A stretch of 64,000 nucleotides of DNA, from contig CAIIXF020000012.1 of assembly GCA_903813345.2 (NCBI GenBank), forward strand, positions 5,249,318-5,313,317, read 5' to 3'. How positions within the stretch are numbered: the stretch's first letter is position 1; every line of letters begins with the position of its first letter. Source of the DNA: Owenia fusiformis (Eukaryota; Annelida; Polychaeta; Sabellida; Oweniidae). Of this stretch, positions 1-13,576 are shown in pieces. The notes below the pieces were generated by a model. That model saw only the letters and a list, made by a program, of their open reading frames with translations. It did not search any database and was not told the DNA's origin. The position numbers and the translations under genes are program-made.

Positions 1-23
1 AATCTCTACTTTATTATAATGTC

Positions 24-386
24 GTTAGTACCTCCAAATGACCCTTCTTCAGGATCACGAGCTAACTATTTGCAACACAGTTTATTCCCTCATAATACAT
101 GCCATCTACATAAATGACCTTTATTCAGGATCACGAGCTAACACTTCACATCTATATAAAGTTAGTCCCTCCAAATAACCCTTCTTCAGGATCACGAGCT
201 AACAATGCACATCTACATAAAGTTAGTCCCTCCAAATGACCCTTCTTCAGGATCACGAGCTAACAATTCACATCTACATAAAGTTAGTCCCTCCAAATGA
301 CCCTTCTTCAGGATCACGAGCTAACAATTCACATCTACATAAAGTTAGTCCCTCCAAATGACCTTTCTTCAGGATCACGAGCTAAC
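24..386. repeat. 61-bp minisatellite
   Basis: Tandem units share the phrase TCAGGATCACGAGCTAAC, followed by a short spacer and CCCTCCAAAT. The CCCTCCAAA phrase recurs at about 167, 228, 289 and 350, giving a 61-bp period. The first two units are more diverged and of irregular length. No reading frame is kept across the array. Confidence 0.85.
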
Positions 387-1981
387 TCAACCTCATTGGT
401 GATATTTAAATGGACAATAAACTCATGAAATATCAGTGGAACTGTTTCACTTACGTTTTCGTGTAAATACTTGAGCGCCGGTAAATCAAATTCACTCTGA
501 AGTTTCTTCAATGTAATGTCGCAATTAAATTATCATTGATGTCTCCATTATGTCTCCAAAAACGGTCATTAAAATTGAATTTCTTCCGGACAAAATTCAA
601 CACAGCCCCGCCATTGATGAATATTGAAAAACACGGCGTCTAGGGGTTTACAAATTGTAAATCACGGCAAAATTTTCCCCTAAACTCCCGCCAAAAACAT
701 GAAATTGATCACAAGTTATATTGCCCCTTTTACTTGAAATGGAATTGGAAATCCAGGCTAATGCATAATAAACACACTGAATTTATATAAAAACTACTTT
801 AACTAATGTTTACTTTAAAATATGAAAGAGTAATTAACTTGACCTAAGTTTTACTACGTTCGCAAATTTACATATGGCTGCCGTAAGCAGAAAATGTTTT
901 CAAAAGATGCGTCAGAAATACACAAAATCTACACTCTACCTTTAAATTATAAACGCATCATGGTAATCTCTGGATTATAACAATTGATACTGTGATAAAC
1001 ATAACATGTAATTTACCTTTACAGCGGTAGCAAATCCTGTCCGAAATTGAGAAAAATTATGTGCTCAATCACTTCCAGACGACACAAGTATAACGCGCAT
1101 CTATTTTGCGCATGACGGGTTGCTATGCAACTCAGCGCCCTTACATAAAATTACAAAGTTGACATGCACTACTCGACCAGTGAAAACTATGACATGGCAT
1201 ATATTTAATTTTCCCACAATATTGAGACATGCACAAGAATATAAACTAACTACATTTAATTTAGCATATTTGACATTCCTTTATGATCATATGCAGCACA
1301 AGAAATGCATATTCTTGCTTATTTAGGAGGACTGGTGGACGCTGTTTTGTTAATTGGGCATCGATCCAGGCATAGACGGGAGTTAAAACTGATTATACAC
1401 GTTAACACAAGTTATAGGATTTTACTAGCATATGTTAATGTAAATTCAAATTTATGCAAATTCCTATATGTGAGCATTTGAGTGTTGTAGCTATAGGTTT
1501 GATTTCCTGTACTTGGTTTTTGGGGTAAGGTATTTCTAGATTTGAAAAAATTGCAAATAAACAGCTTTTACGTTTTTTATAATTTATTTTAAATTTCTTA
1601 AGATGTCTATGTACAGAGTAGGCCAATGAAACGACCTCTATAAGTAATAACTTCAAATAGATAAACTAAAATGTATATACATCAAGAAACGAAAATCATT
1701 TTCAAAAACATTGATACAATGTTCAATATTTAAAAAAATATGATGAAACGTTTTGATGAGTATTAATAGGAATGATACTGATGGGAAATATAATGTTCCC
1801 CATCATATTGAAAAAGTAAAAATTCATAATACATAAATACATTGTGACACCGGTAAAAACAAATACAAATAAAATTACATTACATATTTTCTACTTACAT
1901 CTTAGCCCCGTGAAAAATATTGCTTGAAGAAGGGAATGTTTTGATCCACCTTTCATATCGCTTGATACATATATTGACATA
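387..1981. other. No recognisable gene (unique-looking AT-rich DNA)
   Basis: Only short chance open frames occur here. I saw no repeat pair, no conserved protein motif and no RNA gene. The tandem repeat ends at its left edge and a TIR element begins at its right edge. Confidence 0.5.
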
Positions 1982-2857
1982 CACTCCCCTCCATAAGTTT
2001 GGCAACCTTTTTTCCCCCATTGAACTACGTGTTAAAGCCTCTTTACATTTGAATTTTTATTTACTTAACCTGCGATGAAAATACTTATACTATTGATTGA
2101 AACGTAATTTGACTTTAATTCCAATACCTCCAAATTTTCTAATTTTTTTTCCTCAATTACAATAGGTCGAAAAGTGATGATGAATTTGATTAATTTTTGA
2201 AAATCGACATTCCCATGTTAACCAATGGGAAATAGTAGGTTTGCCGCAAGTCATATGACAGAATATCGATCCATCCGAGTCCTTGCAAAAAATACGAGTT
2301 AGGCAGGCAATTGAATTTGCTAACTTTATTTAACAAAAAAATGATATGTTTCTTCGGGTTCAACAAAGTTATAGGGCTTTAAAGTCAAAAATGTTTTCCA
2401 AAAAACCTCTCCCATTGAAATAACACAGGAGGCGAAAAATTATTTTCAAAAATGACTTTGAAGCGCTGTAACTTTAATATTCATCAAATAAACTAAACAC
2501 ACAGTGTTCAAAAAAGTTAGACAATTCAATTTTCTATATTAAAATATTTTTTTGCTGAATCTTTTACTGAAAAGATATACTGATTTCTGATTTGCCCCGA
2601 GCCCTCAATTTCCCATTGGATTACATGGGAATAACGATTTTCAAAAATTCATCAAATTAATCATCAATTTTCGACCTATTGTAATTGAGGAAAAAAATTG
2701 AGAAAATTGGGAGGTATTTGAAATAAAGTCAAGTTACGTTTCCATTAATATTATAAGTTATTTCATCGCCGGTTAAGTAAATAAAAATTCAAACGTAAAG
2801 AGGCTCTAACACGTAGTTCAATGGGGAAAAAGGTTGCCAAACTTATGGAGGGGAGTG
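1982..2857. mobile_element. Non-autonomous Tc1/mariner-type element with about 260-bp TIRs
   Basis: The left end CACTCCCCTCCATAAG at 1982 is matched in inverse orientation by the right end finishing at 2857, and both are flanked by TA. The inverted arms run roughly 1982-2240 and 2600-2857 and match over most of that length, including the words TTGGCAACC and CCTCAATTACAATAGG. The 360-bp middle has no transposase reading frame. I infer a MITE mobilised by a Tc1/mariner relative from the TA flanks and TIR form. Confidence 0.85.
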
Positions 2858-3021
2858 TATTTACATTGCACTGTAATTATATTTCTACCTTAAAATGATA
2901 CATAATTAGTGATAGATAGCTTTGTAGGCAAAATATGAATGCCTATTTCAAATCACTGAAAATCATATTCTCGTTCGAATGATAAACCTAATATGATTTT
3001 ACTTTAAATGGATTTACTTAT

Positions 3022-3260
3022 TAGACTCCAGATTGAAAATCTGGAGTCTATTGTTTTTGCCTGTTTTCTTATTATTAGACTCCAGATGAAAATCTGGAGT
3101 CTATTGCTTTTGCCAGTTTTCCTATTATTCTTTCTTTCTTTCCGAACACTTTTTCTCAGCAACTAAAAGAACTTGCTTAAATCTGCTAACATAGTCAACT
3201 AGGTAATGAAACCTAGTTTCTAGGAAATTAGGTCAAATGTTTATCTAGCACAAGACAAAA
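3022..3260 (+). repeat. Twin-hairpin head of the Helitron-like repeat family
   Basis: Two adjacent hairpins (3022-3050 and 3076-3103) each pair TAGACTCCAGAT with ATCTGGAGTCTA. The next about 150 bases, including GGAAATTAGGTCAAAT, match the start of a unit in the larger repeat at 9.97-12.0 kb. This looks like a truncated copy of that family. Confidence 0.6.
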
Positions 3261-4460
3261 TCGTGTTTAATAACTAGCAATACCAATGGTACACCCATCT
3301 TACCCGGTGCTTAGTAGTCGCAATCCTTGATTATTGATACACTTATTTTGAAGGTTATTTGAGCTTACCCTTTGGTATTGATACACTTATCTGTGGTTTT
3401 TAGGCCCGAATACTGAGCTTTATTTTTTTAATTATTGAGTCTTATTCTATTTCATTAATATGTAGTTGACTTTGTAACTACGGGCGTGATATGATAGGTC
3501 TGTTACATAATATGTATATATAAATATCGCGATGATTAATGAATCTAGAAGAAGACTAATCATTAAAACAAACTTAGACGACATTTAATATTTAAAGAAA
3601 AATAATTTGATAGATAAATTATAGTCTTCTAGTAAAAAATTTAAGGGAAACGGGTTTCGTGATTTAACAGAGGACAGCAAGGTGTTTACGATTCCGGGTT
3701 TACGATATTTATTTAGTTTGTAGATTAAAGATTCTTATTTAAAGACAACGTCGACTTTAGGAATTATTTAAGACATCAGTATTCTCAGAAATTGATTATC
3801 CGAAACGGATACCAAGTTCTGACCAGCAGACAAACAATTGCAGACATGGGCTAAGTTTGTTTATTTAACGGTTAGATTTGTTAATGACTTAATGATCCGT
3901 ATTGTAATCTCTCGGAAGACGTTATTTTTTATTTATTCTATACTTTGTATTTGCGTGCATTGTAGTAAAGTTGATACTTTTATGAACAAGAATGTCCTTT
4001 TAATGTCCATTTTGTATGCCTTTTATTTCCACACTATGTTTTGATTTTGCCTCGATGTTATTGTGTCATAGTGTATTAAAAAGTCGAGAAATGTCAACTT
4101 TTTAATCAAGGAATGTTGGTTAATCTCTTGTGGTAAATCACATTGTTGATGATGTCAACGGACCATGAGATAACACATTCTTCGGGGAAAGATATCAATA
4201 TCAGATGTATATCAGATAGAAAAATAAATATTATAGCAGATGCTAATTGTTTGCTCTGAAATAATGTGACTAATGACTATTCCAGCGAATCAGGTAGATA
4301 CATGTATTTCTCCGGTTTTCCCGTAATGAAAGTATTTATTTTTCGTTTCTATTAATTTGACAAGTAGGGTCGTTGATAAACACATTAACTGTAAAAGTAT
4401 TTATTGGAAGTACTTGTTTTAACAGTCTTTTCGCTTCTCTTTTTGTCTCTCAAATAGCAT
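3261..4460. other. No recognisable gene
   Basis: AT-rich sequence with only short open frames of low-complexity composition. No homologous pair elsewhere in the window was noticed. Confidence 0.45.
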
Positions 4461-4681
4461 AGGCGTAGCCAGGGGGAGGGGTGCGGTGCCCCGGGTGTGG
4501 TGCATCAACAATAAAATAGAACCATGAAATAGAAGAAGAGACAGAAGCTTCTAGCTCAATTTTGAAGGAAGTTGCATCTTTTGGCTTGCTTTTGCCACGA
4601 TCGCACCCCCCTCCCCCGACTGAAAACCGATATTGTTTTTTTTGCCGATCGCACCCCCACACTGAAAGTTGGCTACGCCCC
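4461..4681. mobile_element. Short GGCGTAGCC-ended MITE, copy 1
   Basis: It begins AGGCGTAGCCAGGGGG and ends with the inverse GGCTACGCCC. The interior holds two CGATCGCACCCCC-like C-rich phrases beside ACTGAAAACCGA. The copy at 6291-6485 has the same ends and the same interior order. It is non-coding; the minus-strand open frame across it is a by-product of composition. Confidence 0.75.
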
Positions 4682-4989
4682 TAATCATGGATAATATAGG
4701 GGCACTATTACGCTGCGTGCAGAGTCTAGTTATAAACTACAAGAAGACGAAACTCTCTTTTAAGAAGTGAAGTCGAACGAATGCAAAGGGTAGGGGACTA
4801 TAGAAGGGGATCATATAAAAGCACAATCTATTTCACAACGCCTTTAACTTTTTTTCTTCAACTGTTGCCCTTTGTGCATTTAAAAAATAAAACAATATAT
4901 TATGAGAATGAATATGGGAGTTTCCACGATAATGTTGTTCACATGATTTTATACACATACCTGCATAACAATCGGAGACAGAAGCGGGG

Positions 4990-5660
4990 ACAGAAGTCTT
5001 AATATTGTCCAATAAAAAAAATAAGAATCTAACATTTAACAAAAGGATTAATTGCTTAGTTCTCTTTGTCTTAGTCTTTGTTTTCTTAAATGAGAAGTGT
5101 ACCAACATCACCTAGATTACATAAGAGATCATCTAACAGTCTAAAATTGCTTTTAATTGCAAGTTAAAGCATTCCGACCAAAATTTGTATACCTGTAATT
5201 TGGGGGGGGGGCGATGTTACATCACATAATTACAACGTTCATATAGAAATATACAATAAGCATGTCCGTATAAAAGCTAAAATTATAAAAACTCATTTCA
5301 AAGTCATTCTGTTCATGGAAGCGTCAAGTTATAAAAAACAATGCTAAACTTTCAAACAAATCGACTTGATTACCTTTGAAAACTTCTTGAGAGGAAATGG
5401 ACAAATGTATTTTTCTAACTCATTAGAACGTCTGTCTGATTGAAATACTATTTTTTAAACACAAACATAAATGAATTAATCTTGGTCAGAAGTCTGAACA
5501 TTGTCCAACAAAATAATAAGAATCTAACATTTAATGATTACAAAAGGATTAATTGCTATATAGTCTTTGTCTTAGTCTTTGTTTTTCTAACGGCAGAAGT
5601 GTACCAACATCACCTTGATTACAGAAGAGATCATCTAACAGTCTTAAATTGCTTTTAATT
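4990..5660. repeat. Direct repeat pair, about 170 bp each
   Basis: The segment 4990-5160 recurs at 5488-5660 in the same orientation. Shared phrases include AATAAGAATCTAACATTTA, GGATTAATTGCT, GTACCAACATCACCT and AGAGATCATCTAACAGTCT. The copies are diverged by substitutions and small indels and lie about 495 bp apart. No coding frame is shared. Confidence 0.8.
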
Positions 5661-6290
5661 CCCGGGTTTTAATTACATTTTATGAATAGAGTTTTTTGCC
5701 TCTATTCTCATTTTTAAACCTGTCTCTGTTTGCGTATTTAACAATTGTGATAAATTATTCAGTTAGTGTTCTACATTATAACCCCCTCCTCTTGCACTGA
5801 CTAAATATTAAAATAAGCCAGTCTGATTGCGAATTTACAAATCCTGTAGAAGCCGCCTTTTAATCAGAGAAAACAATAAGTTAATTCATCTGATTGCGAA
5901 AATACGAATCAATCTGATTATCTGATCTCCATGCTATTTGATTCGTGCATCATCTACAAGTCAGTCGGGCAAGGGTGAAATTATTTCATATGAAAACAGA
6001 AATAAATATCAGAACCCCTCTAGCATAACTATTCGGAAGAAATTCATACAAAAATGCACGCACCCCTCTCCTCCTCCTCCGCGTTTGCCCACACACGACT
6101 GTATTTGACAATTTTTAAAAGGAAAAAGCGTTTTCCCAGGGAATATAGGTGTAGCAGTTGCCAGAAGTCGCACAGCTTGGGAGTCAGGGTATCCTGATCC
6201 ATGCCTCAACGCCTGACGGGTCTGATATTTAGAGGGGGCGCAAAAATTATTAGGGGGCGGGGTAAATGTGAAAGTTGCCAAAATATCCAT

Positions 6291-6485
6291 AGGCGTAGCC
6301 AGGAGGGGGGGGGGGTTGCGATGGGTGCGATCGTAACCCCATAACAATAAAAATAAAACCCTGAGAAAGAAGAAGAAAGGAGTTTTAAAATGCTGTTTAG
6401 GCCACAATCGTACCCTCCTGACTGAAAACCGACATCTTTTTGGTGATCGCACCCCTTCCCCCCTGACTGAAAGCTGGCTACGCCC
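6291..6485. mobile_element. Short GGCGTAGCC-ended MITE, copy 2
   Basis: It has the same ends as the element at 4461 (AGGCGTAGCCAGG and GGCTACGCCC) and the same internal ACTGAAAACCGA plus GATCGCACCCC motif. A long G run follows the left end. It explains most of the minus-strand open frame at 6009-6452, which is therefore not treated as a gene. Confidence 0.75.
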
Positions 6486-8828
6486 TTGATATCTGTTTTA
6501 GGTCATCAATCAAACTATATTTATATGGTGAGGATTTATGGGTTTTGATAACAATAGGCTTCATATATGCTTTAATGTTGTATTTATCATGATGCTTTTA
6601 TGTAGGCTATTAATTACAGTCTGTTCTTTTTGCAATATAAAACTGGTATGTTTATGCAAATTTCGATTTGACTAATATAAAGGGGTATTGTTTCATTATG
6701 TGGACTTGAGAAAGTCCGACATACTCATTGCTTCCAACCCAAAACTTAAAATAGGAAGTTATCAAGATCCCAAGAACACGATCGCTACTTAAACAATACG
6801 TTTGTAAAATCCCGGCGGTCGAAATGCAATCAAACTCTCGCAATCAGGTGCCTAATTAGTCTTTTGATCTCTGAAGTTTTACGACTGAACTTTTCAATGA
6901 ACTCGTGAGAAGCAAACGCAATCATCACAACATCATATAAACATTTTTCTGGTAAATCTAAAATAGAGTAAAACCCAGGGAAAAAGATCGCGTGCTTATT
7001 TGATTATTTCATAGGAATTTGGCATATTTCAATTTTGAAATAACAGAAGTCAGTCCCGGAAGAATTTACCAAGCATTCCCTGCTTCGATGCGTTTTTATT
7101 GCAAGGGCCGTTTGCGCCGATATGAATTCATTAGGGCATTAGGGTTGTGCTTTATTTGTTTTATTTATATAAATGTTATGAAATGTGTACGACACTTTAA
7201 TGAATTATTTTTAGGGTTACAATGCATATTTGACTTTTCCCTCTAAAAGTTTAAAATTCATCATTATACTTTTCTTAGTTTGATTCAATAAAATTAACAT
7301 TGGATTCCAGACAGTTATCAAATTCTCAGACATTTGATTAATATAGATATTTGTTTTGTACTTCCTTTGACAAGTGGCTGGTGTGACTGAGATTCGAATC
7401 TAATCTGTTTTATTTTTATGTAAATTGAAAGGAATAAAGTTTTATTTTAAGCGTTTTAACAATCCTAACGTTTGGCGTGCAGCTCCACTTAATACACAAT
7501 CAAAGGACAGAATACAGAAATAAGAACATGCCTGTTATTTGTTATTCAAACTCGAGCAATATCCCCGTTATAAAACCAAAATACGCACCTTGGTCATCGC
7601 AGAAATGGTCTTACAACAAACCTATATGTGCCGCTTGTGTCTGTAACTTAATAGATAAATGATAAAAAGTACTGAATATAAAATACGATTCTGAATAAAA
7701 ACTTTAAGAACGTGGTTTGCGTTATTCATTTATTTATTTATAAGAACGCGCTCGTCTTTTGAACTCTATAAATGAGAATGTAAGTGACCATTAGCTTAAT
7801 TAGTAATAGTAATTGTTGTACATGTATTGCTTTCCTGGGTTCTCTAATAATAAAAAATATACGTTCCCAGATAAAAATAAATAGAAGAAGAATCTAGATA
7901 ACAGTCTAATAAACAATATCAAGTTTAAAATCCGGCAATAAGCTTACGCGCCGGCCGTTAAAGTTTCTGAATTTAATAACAAAGTACATGTGACTGTAAT
8001 TATATCCATTGATGTTGTAAACTTTACTACATGTAGGTTTAAACAGAGACGGAGTTATGTTTATGTCTTTTGAACGGTGGCTCTACCTCGATGCATCTGT
8101 TAATAAATGATACTATAAGCTTTATTGGATCGTGAATTCACCTTTTCAAATTCAAATCCCCAAAAAATAAAGCACACAATTTAAGCGTGTCAAAAAAGAG
8201 CAAAACTGAAAACCCGTTAACCTATAGTGCCCGACATTACGTTAATAAATAATTTCCACATGTTGAAATGTATCGCTATTTGATTGAGTTCAAGACAGAA
8301 CTTTTTGGAATTGTTTCACATAATGTAATATTCCTCGGATTTGATGCACACACATGTTTCACAATCAGAGACAAGGGTCTTATGACGGAGTCTTATATTT
8401 GCCAAACCAATCAACAAGTAGTATTATATTATCACAAAAGATAAATTACTTATCCCTTTTAAAACTGCGGTTAGGTACCATCTTGATTTCAGTAAAGACA
8501 GGCCATCTAGGAATTATTTCTGCATCTCATTCCTTAAACCGGCTTTGTAAACAGTGCCAAAATATTTAAGTCAGAGCCAAAAACAAGACTATTTTTATAT
8601 TTAAATCCCCTCACCCTGTCAATGTCTATGCCTCCATCTGGTTTTTCCCACCTTTGGGAGGGAGCTAGTATACACATAGATTACTTACTGGCCATGGACG
8701 GGGGGCACAGAAACGAACATTTTGGGGTCATAAGGGATAATTGGGGAAGGGGGAAGGGGGAAGGGTGGTGGTGAATAGTGAAGTCTGGGAGTGAAGTTAA
8801 GTGGTACTGAAATCTTTCTTTTGATATG
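6486..8828. other. No recognisable gene
   Basis: Mixed AT-rich sequence. Open frames of 60-75 codons at 7019, 7477 and 8354 show no domain, no splice-linked partner and no repeat structure, so they are not called. Confidence 0.45.
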
Positions 8829-9110
8829 TAGTGCTTGAATGGAGACTTGTTTCCACTCCCCGCATTCTAGTAGAATTTAAATATTTGATCCAAAGAGTTA
8901 TTTTAAATCAAACTTGCATTCCGATTAATTATCACTCCCATGATTGTACCGCTTCACTATTGTCTAAGATAATTATAATGAGTTCACGGGACACTATAGT
9001 CTTCCTTTTAAACGTTAGTGGTTGGATGGAGACTTGTTTCCTCACCCCGTACACTAGTAAATTTGTAAATTTTAAATATTTGATTTAGGGAGGTATTTGC
9101 AATCCAACTC
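8829..9110. repeat. Diverged tandem duplication, about 185-bp spacing
   Basis: The phrase GGAGACTTGTTTCC, followed by CACCCCG- or CTCCCCG-type sequence, CTAGTA and TTTAAATATTTGAT, appears at about 8838 and again at about 9025. Both copies sit in different surroundings, so this is a local duplication of about 85 bp. Confidence 0.65.
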
Positions 9111-9966
9111 TGATGATGCAAGACTAGTCAGCCAAGACTAAATTATGAACTTATTATCATTTAGACTATTGAGTTCATTAAATTATAATTCCATAGATAT
9201 CATATTTAATCCTGTCAACACAATCATGGTATTAATTGGCATGATATGTAATCAGAGACGGTTTAAAAAGTTGTTAAGATTAATGATAGTATTAGGAAAA
9301 ATCCTAATTCAAAGTTTTTGTTCTCTCGCAATACAGAGCAAACCACTCGCCGGGCAAGCATTCTTTAAAAACGTGAAGTTTTCACCATGTTGAGCAGTTT
9401 TGAAAATTGTCCAATTTGAACCATCGCCTTGTATATTTTTATAACTGCCCCCCCCCCTTGACACTCGAGTGTAAGAATCCTTTCCACACTGTCAATGGTT
9501 TTACAAAATAGTTCATGTCAGGAAGGGGGAGGGGTGAGTGTGGAGAACAATCACTGACTGCGCATTTGTATGATTGAACATATTATACACTTATCATGAA
9601 TTCGTAAAGTTTAGTTTTAAAATAAACATGAGTTACTTGTAATTATCAGACCAATCTTTTATGGACAATATTATATATCAGACTCTTTTATGGACAATTT
9701 TATATATGCAAAGAATTATTAAACGCTTGCTGCATGCAAACATACAACACTTTTTAAATTGGAATACTTTACTTAGTTAATTAACACAGTACTAGTCATA
9801 TGACACACGGATAAGACGTAACTGGTCCGAGGATAAGCTCTATCTATCTCAATAGTGTGAACTTTTTATTCCTGAGAATTAGTAGTTAGTCTTGCTTATT
9901 ACTTATGGATAACACATAACGTATTCTTTCTTAGTAGTGCTTACAAAATAGTGTTTCCCGTTGTGT

Positions 9967-12014
9967 AGGTCAAAATTCAAGAACTAGGTCAAATCGTGGG
10001 TTTTCACTATTTTACAAGTTTTCTCAGTCGTCCTTCGGTATTTTTGCTCCGGTTTTTTTTCATCATGTTCCTTAGAAAAAAAGGTAATTCCGTAAGGCAA
10101 ATCGTTTTTTGATTACTCTTACCGATTTTGAGAAATGACGTCCGAAAAGTAGGTCAGAACATAAAAATTGCGATCCGACTACCGGTTCAGAAGTTATAGC
10201 ATTTTGAAATCTCAAAATCGCTAAATTTGGTGCCCCATGTTAAGTCAATGGGGAAAAAGACTTCTTCGAAGTGTAAAATACGAGATATAGACTGAGTACA
10301 GCTTAACATAATGAAAGCCTATAAAAGAAGGGGACCTCGAAGGCTATCTAGCTTTAAAATTTGGACAGCAAAATGCCTAGGTCAAAATCTAGGTCAAATT
10401 TATAGTATTTTCTTATTTTTACGATTCTGACACTACACTTAAATAATTTGCTTCAAAATTTTGTATACATGTAGCAAAGAGTGTACTTATAGTGTAAGCC
10501 TTTTGCCGTCAGAAAGTATTTTGACCCACTTTTAAGATATGGTGTCCGAAGTATAGGTCAATATAAAAAGTTCTCCAAATTTAACTTATGAGTTATGAAT
10601 TAAGGGAATTTTCTCAGGAATCCAAATCTGCAAAGTAACTTTCAATCCGACTCCCGTTTTAGATTCTACGCCATTTTAAAATTCAAATTTGCCAATATCC
10701 ACAATGCAGATCCATCAAATATAACTTCAAAAATTCCTACTTACCTACCTACATACCTCCTCGGCTACCTACTTAGTTACCTAATTCTCAGTTACCTACT
10801 CATCTACGTACTCAGCTTTCTACTCAGTTACTTACTCAGCTCTTTACTCAAGAAAATCAATCTGGAGTCTTAAATTGAACTTTGTTCAATTTACCAATCT
10901 TGTTCTTTTTCTTTCTTCCTCCTAACAGATTTTCTCTCCAACTATAACATCTTACTTAATCCAACCTACATGGTTGACTAGGAAATGTATCTGGCTTTCT
11001 GGGAAATTAGGTCAAATTTTTATCTAGGTCAAAGGTCAAGAACTAGGTCAAATCTTACATTTTCAACATTCTTCATCATATCTTCGTCAATATTCTTCGT
11101 AACTCCTTCATCCTTTTTTCAGCGTGTAGCTTAGAAAAAGGCAAATCAAAGATATGACATCAGAATTTTGATTACTCCTACCGATTTTGAGATATGGCGT
11201 CCGAAAGTAGGTCAAAACCAAAAAATCTCCAAATTCAAGGTGTGAGTCATGAAATATATATAGAATTTTCTCAGGAATCCGAATCTGCAAACCAAATTTC
11301 AATCCAAGTTCCGGTTTGAAAGTGAAGGCGGTTTGAAATCTCAAAAATCGCTATTTTGATGCCCCATGTTAAGTCAATGGGGCTGAAGAAAATTATGAAT
11401 TAGAAAACACGGTATTTAGACTTAATGCAGCCAACATAATGAAAGCCTACAAGAATAGTTGACCTCAAAATCTACTTTGTCTCAAAATTTGGACACTAAA
11501 AAGCCAAGGTCAAAATCTAGGTCAAAGTTTGAGTTTTTCCTTAATTTTGCAAATCTGACACTACACTTAAATAATATTCCTTGAAATTTGGTATACAGAT
11601 AGCAAAAAGTATGCTAATATTGTTAGCCTTTTGCCGTCAAAAAGTATTTTGATCCACTTTTGAGATATGGTGTCCGGAAAGTAGGTCAAAATAAAAAGTT
11701 CTCCAAATTTAACATATGAGCTATGAATTAAGGGTAGACTTTTCTCAGGAATCAGAATCTTTAAACCAAATTTCGATCCAACTTCTGATTGGATAGTTAT
11801 AGCGGTTTGAAGTCTCGAAAAGTCGATATGATGAAATCCCCATGTTAAGCCAATGGAGTCGAAGATAACATTCTTAAGAGTTGTCTAAATGTCTATATTC
11901 TAGCTGACTCAGCTTATTCTAAATGACTCAGCTTACAAGTATTTGGATGACTCAGCTTAAAAAAAGTCTGAAATCTGGAGTCTTAAATTGAACTTGTTCA
12001 ATTAACATGTCTAG
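9967..12014 (+). mobile_element. Helitron-like non-autonomous repeat, two 1.13-kb units in tandem
   Basis: Two diverged units lie head to tail. For example, CACTACACTTAAATAAT is at 10431 and again at 11559. Each unit carries AGGTCAAAATCTAGGTCAAA-type phrases and CCCCATGTTAAGTCAATGG. Each ends with ATCTGGAGTCT, then a hairpin AATTGAAC/GTTCAATT, then a short spacer. In the second unit the spacer is 7 nt and leads to CTAG followed by T (12011-12014). A hairpin just before CTRR-T is the 3' signature of Helitrons. No Rep/helicase gene is present, so the class is inferred. Confidence 0.55.
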
Positions 12015-13576
12015 TTATGTTTTGGCCCAAAATAAATTGGCTACTAAATAAATATATTTACATTGCATTGTATATGTTGTAACATTATATTTCTATCTTT
12101 AAAATGGTGCGAACTTATGCTCCAAATCAATGTATTGCTCGATCTTGAAAACTGTATTTTCAACTGTTTTCGTAGCAAGATATGACCTGTCTTCCGGTAG
12201 CGAATTCTCGTACGATACCGAATTCTGCTTTTTCCATTCAAACTCCTTTCTTCTACAAGTTTCTGAATATCTATGTCAATTCAGCTATCATTTTGCGAGA
12301 AATTTGACACTGCACACAAAGACACTGCTCTGAAGATACAAAGACACTGCTGTGTATTTTAATCAACGATACAAAGACACCAGTTTATAGCATACTATTC
12401 AGCCGTACAGTATCATGGACCTTCCAAGACAGTCAATTTATTAAATTATCAAGATCAATGCTAAATCTTATAACAATATGTCAAGTGTCTTTATTGTGTT
12501 TTTTATTCATCGTAACCTGCTTATTTCAAAACTCAATCATCTCTCCATTAAGGGAAATATAAAGGTAAATAAAAAGATAAATTTTCACTTACAAGAGGCT
12601 TCGTCGTGTTCCTGGGGTGGAGTAAACGACTGTCTGGCTAAATTGCGCCAATGTGTCTCACAGTATGGCTTTATGATTATTGACTACTCGTACACATTGA
12701 TTATTCGACAAGCTAAATTTTCCCCTGTCAACCACCTGTGTGCGTGTCACGTACGATCATTACTTGCGCATCAAAGCTCGGAGACATGCAGCTTGGTTAT
12801 TATCCTTCCCCCTCATCTTCATTTATTCAATAACAATAGATATTGTTAAAACATGAAAGACTAAATTCTGCAATATTTTGCTGCTATTGAACAGTCATAA
12901 TGCTGTTTTGATGAACCCATGATTTGACATCTCTAATAAGTAGTGTAAACATAAATAGTGCTAATTACCTGACACAATCGCGCAATTGTGGCCGGATGTT
13001 TGGAGAAGCACCTTGATAGTTGACACCAGTAGTGGTTTTGAATGGTATTCTTGATTTATGTAGAATTACATTCTTAGCATTCAAAATACAAACTAATAGT
13101 TCACTTTTTGATGTATTCAGTTTTAATTTCAAATAATAGGATTAAATCTGAATGATATTCTGGTGATTTAAGAATTATATTAATCTCGCATCAAGATCCT
13201 GGACCCCCTCCCGACATACCTCTTTAATAATCTGCAATCAAGAAATTGATAGATATGATTTTATCAGATAAATGGCTTATCTAGTTGTTAAGATTACTGA
13301 TAAAGTTTTTGTTGGAACCTTCATTTAATATTTGTGTAGACCCTGATATATCCTATCTATATAGGGATTCAGCAAGGGATTTTTGGGTCAAATGTATTTT
13401 CCTTGCTAATGCATGGGTCACATTTGCTGCGATTCATCGGCCGCCGATTGAGTATTTTGTTCCAAACTGAAATATGTCTTTCAATCAAATGTTTAAACGA
13501 CGTAAATTATTTTTATTGTAAATTTTATTCAGTGTCTCATAAGTCGGCAACGGCTGGACGTGTACATATTATTATA
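12015..13576. other. No supported gene
   Basis: The only sizeable frame is 12478-12849 (123 codons, plus strand). It has no recognisable domain, no repeat kin and no obvious Kozak or splice context, and is left uncalled. The remaining sequence is AT-rich and featureless to my reading. Confidence 0.4.

Noticed and set aside
24-386. CRISPR-like regular repeat
   Set aside because: The whole 61-bp unit is repeated with no unique spacers, and the context is eukaryotic.
6009-6452. 147-codon minus-strand frame
   Set aside because: It spans a GGCGTAGCC-ended MITE and C/G runs; no domain is recognisable.
7375-7410. tRNA-like B-box phrase GATTCGAATC
   Set aside because: No correctly placed A box, acceptor stem or anticodon arm could be built around it.
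12478-12849. 123-codon plus-strand frame
   Set aside because: It shows no recognisable domain, splice partner or related copy; the length is possible by chance.
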